NCBI RefSeq assembly: GCF_029893105.1
Contig: NZ_JARXWG010000029.1
Span: 1-50,524, forward strand
Reading direction: 5' to 3'
Origin: Parabacteroides sp. PF5-9
Lineage (GTDB): Bacteria; Bacteroidota; Bacteroidia; Bacteroidales; Tannerellaceae
DNA: 50,524 bases
The notes under the pieces are model-generated. The model had not been told where the DNA came from, did no database searches, and saw nothing but the letters and a program-made list of their open reading frames with translations. A program made the position numbers and the translations under genes. Within the stretch, counting starts at the first letter, position 1, and each line of letters begins with the position of its first letter. Of the stretch, positions 17,876-26,008 are shown piece after piece.

Positions 17876-19210
17876 ATGAAGACAGAATTAATTTTAGCAA
17901 CACTGGAAGCCAAACATCCTGGAGAAAAAGAGTTCTTGCAGGCTGTAAAAGAAGTGTTATTATCCATTGAGAGTGTATATAATCAGCATCCTGAATTTGA
18001 AAAGGCGAAGATTATCGAACGTTTGGTAGAGCCAGACCGTATCTTTACTTTTCGTGTTCCATGGGTGAATGATAAAGGGGATATAGAAGTCAACTTGGGG
18101 TATCGCGTGCAGTTTAATAATGCAATCGGTCCGTATAAAGGAGGAATTCGTTTTCATGCATCGGTCAATCTTTCTTCGTTGAAGTTTTTGGGATTTGAGC
18201 AAACGTTTAAGAATGCTTTGACGACCCTTCCTATGGGTGGAGGTAAAGGCGGTTCGGATTTTTCTCCGAGTGGCAGAAGCAATGGAGAGATTATGCGTTT
18301 TTGTCAGGCTTTTATGTTGGAGTTGTGGCGTAACATCGGGCCGGATACGGATGTGCCAGCCGGTGATATCGGTGTAGGCGGACGTGAAGTTGGTTATATG
18401 TATGGCATGTATAAGAAACTGGCTCGTGAAAATACCGGGACTTTTACAGGTAAAGGTATGGAGTTTGGCGGATCGATCTTGCGTCCGGAAGCGACCGGTT
18501 ATGGCGCGTTGTATTTTGTCCACCAGATGTTGGAGAAACATGGTATTGACATCAAAGGAAAAACCGTAGCTATTTCCGGTTTCGGGAATGTCGCTTGGGG
18601 TGCTGCTGAGAAGGCGACTCAGTTGGGAGCTAAGGTTGTCACTATTTCCGGACCGGATGGATATGTTTATGATCCGGATGGTATCTCGGGAAAGAAAATA
18701 GAATATATGTTGGAGTTGCGCAATTCGGGAAATGATATTGTGCAACCTTATGTCGATGAATTCCCGGGGGCGGTATTTTATCCGGGCAAACGTCCTTGGG
18801 AGCAGAAGGTAGACATCGCTTTGCCATGTGCAATCCAGAATGAGTTGAATGAAGAAGATGCACGGAAATTGATTCAGAATAAGACCCTTTGTGTGGCGGA
18901 AGTCTCTAATATGGGATGTACGGCAGAAGCGGTAGATCTTTTCGTGGAGCATAAAATCTTATTTGGACCAGGTAAGGCTGTTAATGCAGGTGGAGTCGCT
19001 ACTTCCGGATTGGAGATGACTCAGAATGCGATGCATATCGCCTGGACAGCTCAGGAGGTCGATGCCAAACTGCATCAGATCATGACGGCTATTCATGCAC
19101 AATGTGTGGAGTACGGAACACAAGGCGACTATGTCAACTATGTAAAGGGTGCAAATATTGCCGGATTTATGAAAGTTGCCAGAGCGATGATGGCACAAGG
19201 TGTTATTTAA
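17876..19210 (+). CDS. gdhA: NADP-type hexameric glutamate dehydrogenase
   Basis: Catalyses reversible reductive amination of 2-oxoglutarate, the main ammonium assimilation route in gut Bacteroidales. From MKTEL the protein is 444 residues, the expected length of the small hexameric type. The catalytic Lys motif PMGGGKGGSDF and RFCQAFMLELWRNIGPDTDVPAGDIGVG (in part) are present, followed by the Rossmann motif GFGNVAWGAA. The start at 17876 follows the promoter; a longer frame from 17813 would begin upstream of the -7 box. Single gene with its own terminator. Confidence 0.97.
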   Translation: MKTELILATLEAKHPGEKEFLQAVKEVLLSIESVYNQHPEFEKAKIIERLVEPDRIFTFRVPWVNDKGDIEVNLGYRVQFNNAIGPYKGGIRFHASVNLSSLKFLGFEQTFKNALTTLPMGGGKGGSDFSPSGRSNGEIMRFCQAFMLELWRNIGPDTDVPAGDIGVGGREVGYMYGMYKKLARENTGTFTGKGMEFGGSILRPEATGYGALYFVHQMLEKHGIDIKGKTVAISGFGNVAWGAAEKATQLGAKVVTISGPDGYVYDPDGISGKKIEYMLELRNSGNDIVQPYVDEFPGAVFYPGKRPWEQKVDIALPCAIQNELNEEDARKLIQNKTLCVAEVSNMGCTAEAVDLFVEHKILFGPGKAVNAGGVATSGLEMTQNAMHIAWTAQEVDAKLHQIMTAIHAQCVEYGTQGDYVNYVKGANIAGFMKVARAMMAQGVI

Positions 19211-19238
19211 GGTATAGATCGTTATTCACTATACATTT

Positions 19239-19271
19239 TCCCCGGTAATTTTTTTATCGGGGATTTTTTTT
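19239..19271 (+). terminator. Terminator after gdhA
   Basis: TCCCCGGTAA pairs with TTATCGGGGA (one G-T pair) over a T-rich loop, followed by eight T, 29 bases past the gdhA stop. Confidence 0.9.
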
Positions 19272-19395
19272 GTTTTTGCCAAAGCGTCTATTCGTCTCCC
19301 TTTTTCTCTATTCTTTTGTTGGGTGTTCGGAATGTGTACCTGCTTTTTTCTACATCATCCCAAGGATATAAGAACCGCATGCTGATCCTTTTTTT

Positions 19396-19501
19396 GTTAC
19401 ACCTACCTCCGTTTTCTGTTAGAGGTACGTCTAAACAAATTTAGAGGTACCTCTAAATCGATTTAGAGGTAGGTGTAAAATAATTTAGAGGTACGTCTAA
19501 C
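19396..19501. repeat. 84-bp four-unit palindromic element, copy B, plus a degenerate fifth unit
   Basis: The 84-bp core is 19418-19501: four 18-bp units with spacers CAAA, TCGA and ATAA. Unit 2 is a perfect palindrome. A partial fifth unit (GTTACACCTACCTCC) starts 22 bases upstream at 19396, in exact register. The rest of the 856-base gap (19211-20066) holds the gdhA terminator, AT-rich sequence and the fimbrial leader; I see no convincing gene there. Confidence 0.9.
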
Positions 19502-19972
19502 AAAAAAGTGTTCCGGATGCATCAAAAAAGCCGGCAGCGACATTACGATTTTTGTTTTGAATCGTTCACGGTGTAGTCTTATAAAAGAGGCGAATGGTAA
19601 AATGTGTATAAAAAAGTATTATATGTGAATTTTGCGCACGCTTTGATTATCAGTGTCTCTCGTTTTGTGAAAAAAAGTGAATGATTTGTATGCCTTGAAT
19701 GTTAATGGGATTATGATATATTATGTGTTTTTGCTGGTGTTTGGGTTAAAAAATGGCTTTTAATGGTTTCAATATGTTAAAAAGAGTCAAAAATACAGTT
19801 TTTTGACTCAAAAAGAGTGTCTTTTTGAAACGGCGAATAGATTTATTACTAAATTCGCGCCGTGGAAGAACGAAAATGATGTTTTTCAGAATAATTAAAC
19901 CGTAAAACAACTTAGCGCAAATAATAGAGTGAAACAAAAAAGAAAATAGACGAAAAAAGAAAACCTCTGTAA

Positions 19973-19990
19973 GAGAATTCCTAAATTCTC
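19973..19990 (+). other. Hairpin in the fimbrial gene leader
   Basis: GAGAATT and AATTCTC form a perfect 7-bp stem with loop CCTA in the 5' region of the fimbrillin gene, 77 bases before its ATG. It may stabilise or regulate the leader; inference only. Upstream, TTTG (19824-19827) and TAAATTCG (19850-19857) are a weak promoter candidate. Confidence 0.4.
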
Positions 19991-20066
19991 ATTAAACGCA
20001 ACAAACAAAAGACAGATTTAGATATAAATAATTTCAAACATTTTCAAACAATTAAATTTTAGAGAA

Positions 20067-21545
20067 ATGAAAGTAAATTTCAAGTTAATGATGGCTTGTC
20101 TGGCTATGATGACTGTCGGACTCGTAGGATGTACAAACGAGGAAGGTCCGGGCGGGCCTGGTGGTGCTGGAGATAATGGCGCTGAAGGAAGTATAGCTTT
20201 GACGCTTGTCGATGGAAACACATCTGTGACAAGAGGAGCCGGCAGCAATGCGCAAGCAGCCGTGGGCAATGAGATTGGTATTGATTGGACGAACGACCTG
20301 AAAGTAGTTATTTTTGAAAACAACAACGCTGTTGTTAATGAGATGGTTAAATTTGAGGAAGTGACTCCGGCAACAACGCCTAAAACGTATAAGTCGACAA
20401 AGACATTCTCATTAAGTGCCGGAAATAAATATGTGTATATTCTGGCGAACGAAGCCGAAGCCAATATTCCGGATCCGGAAACGGCTACTTCCAGAATAGC
20501 CTGGGAAAGATCGATAAAAGATGTTACGATTACCTCATCAGCACCGGCAACTCCGGGTTATTTGAATATTGCTCCTGCTACAACAAATGGTTTTCGTATA
20601 GGAACGATGTGGAGAGAGATGGTGACTGTCTTAGGTACAAGCACAGATGTAAATCCGGAAGTCCTAGGGCCGATTTCAGTCGGTCGTGCTGCTGCAAAAG
20701 TGGTTTTATCCAGCGTGGCACAACAAGCCGGTACGGTCAATGGATTAAAAGGTCAGTTTACCCTTCCGCGTTATGCCGTACAGAGTGTGGCGAAGAAGTT
20801 CTATATGGTCGGTCAATATGACGGCAATCTGCTTCCGACAAACAATGGTGTTTATGTGACCAGTGCGGTACACGAAAAACCGGCCATTAAATCGGACGGT
20901 AGCGGCGGCTGGGTTCTTAATGATGCCGACTTTATGAATTATGCCGACAATGCAACAGAGTTGATCGCTGTAGGGAATGTGGCAACAAACTTCTTCTATG
21001 TAAGTGAAAATACAACAAAGAAAATGGATTCACCGGATGGTGCATATAACAACCGTCAATATTTCGGTAATACAACACATATACAGTTGGAAACTAAGTA
21101 TGTGCCACACGCGGATGAGATCTATGATGCTGCTCAATTGCCTGACCTGGTCTTGTTGAGTGGTGGTTCATCTGTGATTTCGTCGAATGGCGGCACATTC
21201 TATGTGGCGATAGCTGGCGACGAAGGGCTCTCTTACATCTTTGCACAAGATCCTTCTCAGGCTAAACCGGCGCTTTATCCGACAGACGATCATCGGATTA
21301 AATATACTGGAGGATTAAACTATTACACATTTGCTGTGAGCGATCCGAATGAAGCAAATGACGAGTTGAAGAATCGCGTACTTCGTAACCATTATTATGA
21401 TGTTTCCGTGACGGCAATTAACAGCTTGGGCGATGATAGCTTTATCCGCAAACCGGAACAACCGCTTCCGACGACATCTATCGTCGAAATTACAGTACGT
21501 ATTGCCGACTGGAATAAGATTACTTCACCGGTAGTTATTCCGTAA
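20067..21545 (+). CDS. Mfa1-type fimbrial major subunit (fimbrillin lipoprotein)
   Basis: A 492-residue structural protein of type V-like fimbriae. Lipoprotein signal peptide MKVNFKLMMACLAMMTVGLVGC puts the lipidated Cys at 22. A Gly-rich linker (EEGPGGPGGAGDNGAEG) is followed by SIALTLVDGNTSVTRG; an Arg near such a point is where Rgp-like proteases cleave fimbrillin precursors. The mature protein is beta-rich, with KYVYILANEAEANIPDP and the C-terminal EITVRIADWNK as in Mfa1/FimA proteins, where the last strand serves in donor-strand polymerisation. It is followed by the anchor gene, and a terminator-like structure between them could favour excess subunit. Confidence 0.88.
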   Translation: MKVNFKLMMACLAMMTVGLVGCTNEEGPGGPGGAGDNGAEGSIALTLVDGNTSVTRGAGSNAQAAVGNEIGIDWTNDLKVVIFENNNAVVNEMVKFEEVTPATTPKTYKSTKTFSLSAGNKYVYILANEAEANIPDPETATSRIAWERSIKDVTITSSAPATPGYLNIAPATTNGFRIGTMWREMVTVLGTSTDVNPEVLGPISVGRAAAKVVLSSVAQQAGTVNGLKGQFTLPRYAVQSVAKKFYMVGQYDGNLLPTNNGVYVTSAVHEKPAIKSDGSGGWVLNDADFMNYADNATELIAVGNVATNFFYVSENTTKKMDSPDGAYNNRQYFGNTTHIQLETKYVPHADEIYDAAQLPDLVLLSGGSSVISSNGGTFYVAIAGDEGLSYIFAQDPSQAKPALYPTDDHRIKYTGGLNYYTFAVSDPNEANDELKNRVLRNHYYDVSVTAINSLGDDSFIRKPEQPLPTTSIVEITVRIADWNKITSPVVIP

Positions 21546-21562
21546 AACAGTAATTTCATAAA

Positions 21563-21592
21563 GACTCATTGTTTATTTTGAGTCCCTTTTTA
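21563..21592 (+). terminator. Weak terminator-like hairpin after the fimbrillin gene
   Basis: GACTCA and TGAGTC form a 6-bp stem, followed by CCCTTTTT. It is the first of two hairpins in the 175-base gap before the anchor gene. Confidence 0.5.
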
Positions 21593-21600
21593 TAAAACAG

Positions 21601-21664
21601 ACCAGTCAGTAGTCAAAGTAGTTCGATAACTACCGGATTGCTTAGCTACTGATTGGTTTTTTTG
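21601..21664 (+). terminator. Terminator or attenuator between fimbrial subunit and anchor
   Basis: ACCAGTCAGTAG (21601-21612) pairs with CTACTGATTGGT (21646-21657) and is followed by seven T. Inside the loop is a second perfect stem, GTAGTT/AACTAC (21618-21633). A strong but possibly leaky terminator here would give more subunit than anchor. Confidence 0.8.
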
Positions 21665-21720
21665 TTCGTACTCCTCCAAAACTTTTAACTATGCTACATG
21701 AATATTGAAGCATTTTTAAA

Positions 21721-22686
21721 ATGGTACATTTAAAACGTATAATATTATTTGTAATTCCTGTATTGCTTTTTGGCAGTTGCCTGAAAGATGAACTTGAGCC
21801 TTGTGGTATGGATCCGGATAATCTCCGGTATATCAGTCTGAAATCAGGAATGAGAAAATATAACTATGAGCATATTGTAAAAGAGGTTGATGTTTATCTG
21901 TATGATGATAACGATTTTTTGGTCGATCTGTTGAGTTATTCGAAGGAAGAGTTAAAGAAGACCGATTATAGGATTGCATTACCCATCGCAGAGAATCAGG
22001 AATATTCGGCTGTTGTCCTTGTGAACAAAGGTGATTCGTATGAAATAGATCGGATCGATCAGCAAAAAGAGTTTTACGTTTCGTTGAAGAGTGAAGCTGG
22101 CGATACGGTACGCACGCGACAAGCTGATTTGTTCACTGGTTTTAAAGTGTTGGATTTTGGGGCGGATGCACTTCCTGAAGGGATGGATGACAGGTGTGAT
22201 ACGGTAATTCTCATGAAAGCGACCAATCATTTTGACGTGACTGTCGATTTCAAAGGATACACCTTACCCACTGGATCACGAATTAATACCTATATAAAAG
22301 GGAACAACGGTTCGGCAAATTATCAGACCCGGTGTCACAAAAACAGCCAGCGTATATATATGCCTCTGCCACCAGACGATGGTTCGGTGATGACAGACAA
22401 TCCACTATACTTTACAACAATGAAAATCTGGCACGGCAGTGACTTGACCCTTTATGTGGAAGAACTGAACGAGAACGATCAGTTGGTTAAAAGCCATCAG
22501 ATGCTTATTGTAGATCGATTGGCTCAAATAAAAAACATGGACGGAGAGTATCTGTATAATACAGACGATAAACTGGATCAGGAAGATCAGTTTGTCTTAA
22601 ATCTTGAACTTGACGATCGGTTTGTACTTATCGGTTTGTCTATCAATGGCTGGAGTCTGATCGAGTCGGGGATCGTCGTCGATTAA
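21721..22686 (+). CDS. Mfa2/FimB-like fimbrial anchor lipoprotein
   Basis: A 321-residue lipoprotein with signal peptide MVHLKRIILFVIPVLLFGSC (lipidated Cys 20), beginning LKDELEPCG. FimB/Mfa2 proteins anchor the fimbria in the outer membrane and limit its length. Family-like features are VKEVDVYLYDDNDFLVDLLS, EYSAVVLVNKGDSYEI and the C-terminal FVLIGLSINGWSLIESGIVVD. It is downstream of the major subunit, separated by a terminator-like hairpin. I see no tip-subunit genes after it, so minor subunits, if any, are elsewhere. Confidence 0.85.
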   Translation: MVHLKRIILFVIPVLLFGSCLKDELEPCGMDPDNLRYISLKSGMRKYNYEHIVKEVDVYLYDDNDFLVDLLSYSKEELKKTDYRIALPIAENQEYSAVVLVNKGDSYEIDRIDQQKEFYVSLKSEAGDTVRTRQADLFTGFKVLDFGADALPEGMDDRCDTVILMKATNHFDVTVDFKGYTLPTGSRINTYIKGNNGSANYQTRCHKNSQRIYMPLPPDDGSVMTDNPLYFTTMKIWHGSDLTLYVEELNENDQLVKSHQMLIVDRLAQIKNMDGEYLYNTDDKLDQEDQFVLNLELDDRFVLIGLSINGWSLIESGIVVD

Positions 22687-22701
22687 TAATCCTCTCTGAT
22701 T

Positions 22702-23472
22702 TTATCCTTCTTCTCTTTGTAACTCTTCTTCTTTTACTTTTTTGAGCAGGTCGGATGCAAAAATGAAGTCATTGAGGGCTTTGTTTGTTGAGGAGATAAT
22801 CTCATGTTTAGTACCTTGCCACTCTTTTTTCCCTTCATTGATAAAGATGATGTTTTCACCGATATTCATCACCGAATTCATATCATGCGTATTGATCACA
22901 GTGGTCATCTTATAATCTGTGGTGATATCTTTGATCAGGTCGTCGATAATCAGCGATGTTTTGGGATCCAGACCCGAATTGGGCTCATCGCAAAAAAGGT
23001 ATTTGGGGTTCAGCGCAATCGCCCGGGCAATCGCAGCGCGTTTCATCATTCCTCCACTGATCTCAGAGGGGTAGAGGTGTCCGGCTTCCGGTAGGTTGAC
23101 CCTTTCAAGGCAAAATTGGGCACGTTTTTCCCGTTCTTTATACGAGTCTTTGGAAAACATATTTAATGGAAACATCACATTCTCCAGAACCGTCATACTG
23201 TCGAATAAGGCTGACCCTTGGAACAACATGCCCATTTCGCGACGTAGATGGTTCAACTCCTTTTTGTTCATCGATGTGAGGTTACGCCCGTCGTACAGAA
23301 TCTCACCGCTGTCGGGAAACATCAGTCCGATAATGTTTTTGACCAAAACGGTTTTTCCCGAACCGCTTCGCCCGATAATCAGGTTGGTCTTGCCATCTTC
23401 AAATATGGCGTTGATATCATTTAATACCGTTCGTCCCTCAAAAGATTTGATAATATGTTTGACTTCAACCAT
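22702..23472 (-). CDS. mlaF: Mla-type ABC transporter ATP-binding protein
   Basis: A 256-residue ATPase of the MlaFED type, which moves phospholipids between inner and outer membranes. Walker A GRSGSGKT (34-41), signature ISGGMMKRAAIARAI and Walker B YLFCDEPNSGLDP are all intact; SGGMMKR is characteristic of MlaF. The tail is longer than in E. coli (LLKKVKEEELQREEG). It is 5 bases after the permease gene, so it is the second gene of a two-gene unit. The MlaD-like substrate-binding protein is not in this window. Confidence 0.92.
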   Translation of the reverse strand: MVEVKHIIKSFEGRTVLNDINAIFEDGKTNLIIGRSGSGKTVLVKNIIGLMFPDSGEILYDGRNLTSMNKKELNHLRREMGMLFQGSALFDSMTVLENVMFPLNMFSKDSYKEREKRAQFCLERVNLPEAGHLYPSEISGGMMKRAAIARAIALNPKYLFCDEPNSGLDPKTSLIIDDLIKDITTDYKMTTVINTHDMNSVMNIGENIIFINEGKKEWQGTKHEIISSTNKALNDFIFASDLLKKVKEEELQREEG

Positions 23473-23477
23473 GTCGC

Positions 23478-24221
23478 TTATGTAAGTAGTATATGTGTTA
23501 AAATAACGTCGGCCATCAGGATCATGACGCTACTCATGACTACTGCATTGGTGCTGGCCTTTCCCACTTCCAATGCACCCCCTTTGACATAATAACCGAA
23601 ATAGGAGGCGATCGACGCAATGATGAAAGCGTATACGACGGATTTAATGATGGAGTACCAGACATAAAACGGAATGAAAACATACTGCAGACCATACTCG
23701 AAAGTGACCGGAGACATAGAGTCTATAACATAACTGGCGGCTACTCCTCCCATAATTCCGGTAAACATACTGAAGATCACTAGAACCGGGATAAACAACA
23801 TCAATCCGACAATTTTAGGAAGTATCAGGTAGTTGGCCGAATTAACACCCATGATCTCCATCGCGTCGATCTGTTCGGTGACCCGCATGGTGCCTACCTC
23901 CGATGCGATATTACTTCCCACCTTTCCGGCCAGGATCAGACACATGATCGATGATGAAAACTCCAATAAGATAATCTCACGGGTCATATATCCGATGGTA
24001 AAGAGCGGGATCATCGGTGACGTGATATTTAACGAGATCTGAATAGCAATAACCGTTCCGATAAAGACGGAGATAATCACCACAATCCAGATCGAATCGA
24101 CTCCCAGTTTGTAAATCTCCTTGACCAACTGCTTGAAGAACATACTCCAACGGTCAGGGATTGTGATGCTTTTCATCATCAATAATGTATATTCTCCTAA
24201 TCGGTGTAAGGTTTTATTCAT
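23478..24221 (-). CDS. mlaE: MlaE-family ABC permease
   Basis: A 247-residue inner-membrane permease with about five helices. MlaE-family segments are IWIVVIISVFIGTVIAIQ, GSNIASEVGTMRVTEQIDAMEIMGVNSANYLILPKI (in parts) and the C-terminal ASTNAVVMSSVMILMADVILT. It pairs with the adjacent ATPase. A perfect -7 box (TATCTTTG on the minus strand, 24249-24256) lies 28 bases upstream. It diverges from lptB, so the two envelope lipid transporters share a 145-base intergenic region. Confidence 0.93.
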   Translation of the reverse strand: MNKTLHRLGEYTLLMMKSITIPDRWSMFFKQLVKEIYKLGVDSIWIVVIISVFIGTVIAIQISLNITSPMIPLFTIGYMTREIILLEFSSSIMCLILAGKVGSNIASEVGTMRVTEQIDAMEIMGVNSANYLILPKIVGLMLFIPVLVIFSMFTGIMGGVAASYVIDSMSPVTFEYGLQYVFIPFYVWYSIIKSVVYAFIIASIASYFGYYVKGGALEVGKASTNAVVMSSVMILMADVILTHILLT

Positions 24222-24248
24222 ACGTTGTTTATATGATCATTTGGTCGG

Positions 24249-24256
24249 CAAAGATA
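24249..24256 (-). promoter_or_regulatory. -7 box (TATCTTTG) for mlaE-mlaF
   Basis: A perfect TAnnTTTG match on the minus strand, 27 bases before the mlaE start. No clear -33 element. Confidence 0.5.
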
Positions 24257-24342
24257 CGTTAATCGGTTGATAGTTGTTGGTTAAGAATGAACAATTTTAG
24301 TTCTTATTAGGGAGAATACACGGTCTGTAATTCATTATTTTA

Positions 24343-24350
24343 TAACTTTG
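24343..24350 (+). promoter_or_regulatory. -7 box (TAACTTTG) for lptB
   Basis: A perfect TAnnTTTG match 16 bases before the lptB ATG at 24367. This position argues against the TTG six bases upstream being the main start. Confidence 0.5.
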
Positions 24351-24366
24351 CATCAAACTTTTGATT

Positions 24367-25119
24367 ATGACAGAAGGACAGGAAATGGTGCTCCGCACGG
24401 AGGATTTAGTCAAGAAGTACAGAACGCGTACCGTGGTCAACCATGTTTCTATCAATGTGAAACAAGGGGAGATTGTCGGTTTATTGGGCCCAAACGGAGC
24501 CGGGAAGACTACTACCTTTTATATGGCTGTCGGTTTGGTGACTCCCAATGAAGGGCGTATTTTTCTGGATGATATCGAGATTACCAAATACCCGGTATAC
24601 AAACGGGCACGTAATGGCATCGGTTATCTGGCGCAGGAAGCTTCTATTTTCAGAAAGATGACGGTAGAAGACAATATCCGTTCCGTATTGGAGATGACCG
24701 ATACCACACTGGCTTATCAGAAAGAAAAACTGGAAAGCCTGATTCAGGAGTTTGGATTGGAAAAGGTGCGCCGTAATCTGGGCGATCAATTGTCGGGAGG
24801 CGAGCGTCGACGTGCAGAGATTGCCCGTTGTCTGGCAATCGACCCGAAGTTTATTATGCTTGACGAACCGTTTGCCGGAGTTGACCCGATCGCCGTTCAG
24901 GATATCCAGACCATTGTGGCCCGACTGAAACATAAAAATATCGGTATACTCATTACCGATCACAATGTATACGAAACCCTGAGTATATGCGATCGTGCCT
25001 ATCTCCTTTTTGAAGGGAAAGTCTTATTTCAGGGAACGGCCGAACAGCTGGCTGAAAATGAAATCGTCCGTGAGAAATATTTGGGAAAAGACTTCATCTT
25101 ACGGAAAAAAGAGTTGTAA
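24367..25119 (+). CDS. lptB: LPS export ABC transporter ATPase LptB
   Basis: A 250-residue ATPase powering LptFGC-driven extraction of lipopolysaccharide from the inner membrane. Walker A GPNGAGKT is at 41-48, the signature is [16 protein letters not shown] and Walker B is [13 protein letters not shown]. The LptB-typical block [21 protein letters not shown] is present, and [10 protein letters not shown] fits the region contacting LptF/G coupling helices. The start [14 protein letters not shown] at 24367 is preferred to a TTG two codons upstream. The other Lpt genes are not here. Confidence 0.96.
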   Translation: MTEGQEMVLRTEDLVKKYRTRTVVNHVSINVKQGEIVGLLGPNGAGKTTTFYMAVGLVTPNEGRIFLDDIEITKYPVYKRARNGIGYLAQEASIFRKMTVEDNIRSVLEMTDTTLAYQKEKLESLIQEFGLEKVRRNLGDQLSGGERRRAEIARCLAIDPKFIMLDEPFAGVDPIAVQDIQTIVARLKHKNIGILITDHNVYETLSICDRAYLLFEGKVLFQGTAEQLAENEIVREKYLGKDFILRKKEL

Positions 25120-25156
25120 TCTGTCGCATATCTCTTATATCTTAAAAATTAGTCGT

Positions 25157-25843
25157 ATGAAATATCCTGCTCTTCTGATTGTTTTCTCATTGATCACCTC
25201 CTCCATGTTTGCTCAGGAAGACTCTGTTAAGGTAACAGATGACCTGAATAAGTGGCAGCCGTTATTCGGTGAAAATCTGTCGGAAGCGATCTACAATCCG
25301 GAGGCTTGGACGGATACGAACGGGATACTGACGGCTGTTGAAGACGACGCCATCTGGAGTACGGCCGAGTTTGAAAATTTCGAACTGGATTTGGATTTTA
25401 AGACCGAAAAAGGGACAAACAGCGGGGTAGTAGTCTATTGTACGGATATCAAAGAGTGGATTCCCCATTCAGTCGAAATACAGATTGCCGACGACCACTA
25501 TGAAAAATGGGCTGAAGCCAAGCTGTATGAGCAATGTGGCGCAATATACGGCCATTTAGGCCCTCGTCAGCAAAAGGTCGTTAAAAAGCCCGGTGAATGG
25601 AATCATATGCGAATCAAATGTGTCGGGCAACGTATCTCCGTTATACTGAATGGGAAAAAAGTCAATGATATGAATATGGCTTTATGGACATCCGGTACGA
25701 CCAATCCGGACGGTACAGAGATCCCATCCTGGCTGCCAACACCTTATGCCGAGTTGCCGGTCAAAGGTTTTATCGGCTTGCAGGGAAAACATGGCGAGGC
25801 CTCCGTCTCTTTTCGGAACGTAAAAATACGCCGTGCAAAATAA
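25157..25843 (+). CDS. Secreted DUF1080 (3-keto-disaccharide hydrolase-like) protein
   Basis: A 228-residue protein with signal peptide MKYPALLIVFSLITSSMFAQ. The mature part is a DUF1080 concanavalin-like sandwich: KWQPLFGENLSEA, WSTAEFENFELDLDFKTEKGTNSGVVVY, then GEWNHMRIKCVGQRISVILNGKKV and KGFIGLQGKHGEASVSFRNVKI. Members have been linked to hydrolysis of 3-keto sugars made by Gfo/Idh/MocA oxidoreductases. One such oxidoreductase is encoded 11 kb away (13271-14701), but a functional link is speculation. It starts 37 bases after lptB and may be cotranscribed. The ATG at 25157 is fixed by the signal peptide. Confidence 0.9.
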   Translation: MKYPALLIVFSLITSSMFAQEDSVKVTDDLNKWQPLFGENLSEAIYNPEAWTDTNGILTAVEDDAIWSTAEFENFELDLDFKTEKGTNSGVVVYCTDIKEWIPHSVEIQIADDHYEKWAEAKLYEQCGAIYGHLGPRQQKVVKKPGEWNHMRIKCVGQRISVILNGKKVNDMNMALWTSGTTNPDGTEIPSWLPTPYAELPVKGFIGLQGKHGEASVSFRNVKIRRAK

Positions 25844-26008
25844 ATCATCCTTCTCCTTATTTTTTCCCTCTTTTTCTATGTCAATAAAAAACTATTTTTG
25901 CAAAATAGATAAATCCTTATATTTGTAAGGATGATATAGAAGCTTGATCCTATTTGTTTTTTTTTGATAAATGTTATTGTGTTGTTTCCTTATATCTACG
26001 ATAAAGTT

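Noticed and set aside
19746-19937. 63-codon minus-strand frame in the gap before the fimbrillin gene
   Set aside because: Low-complexity, Lys/Phe/Leu-rich, opposite to the fimbrial leader; no start signals.
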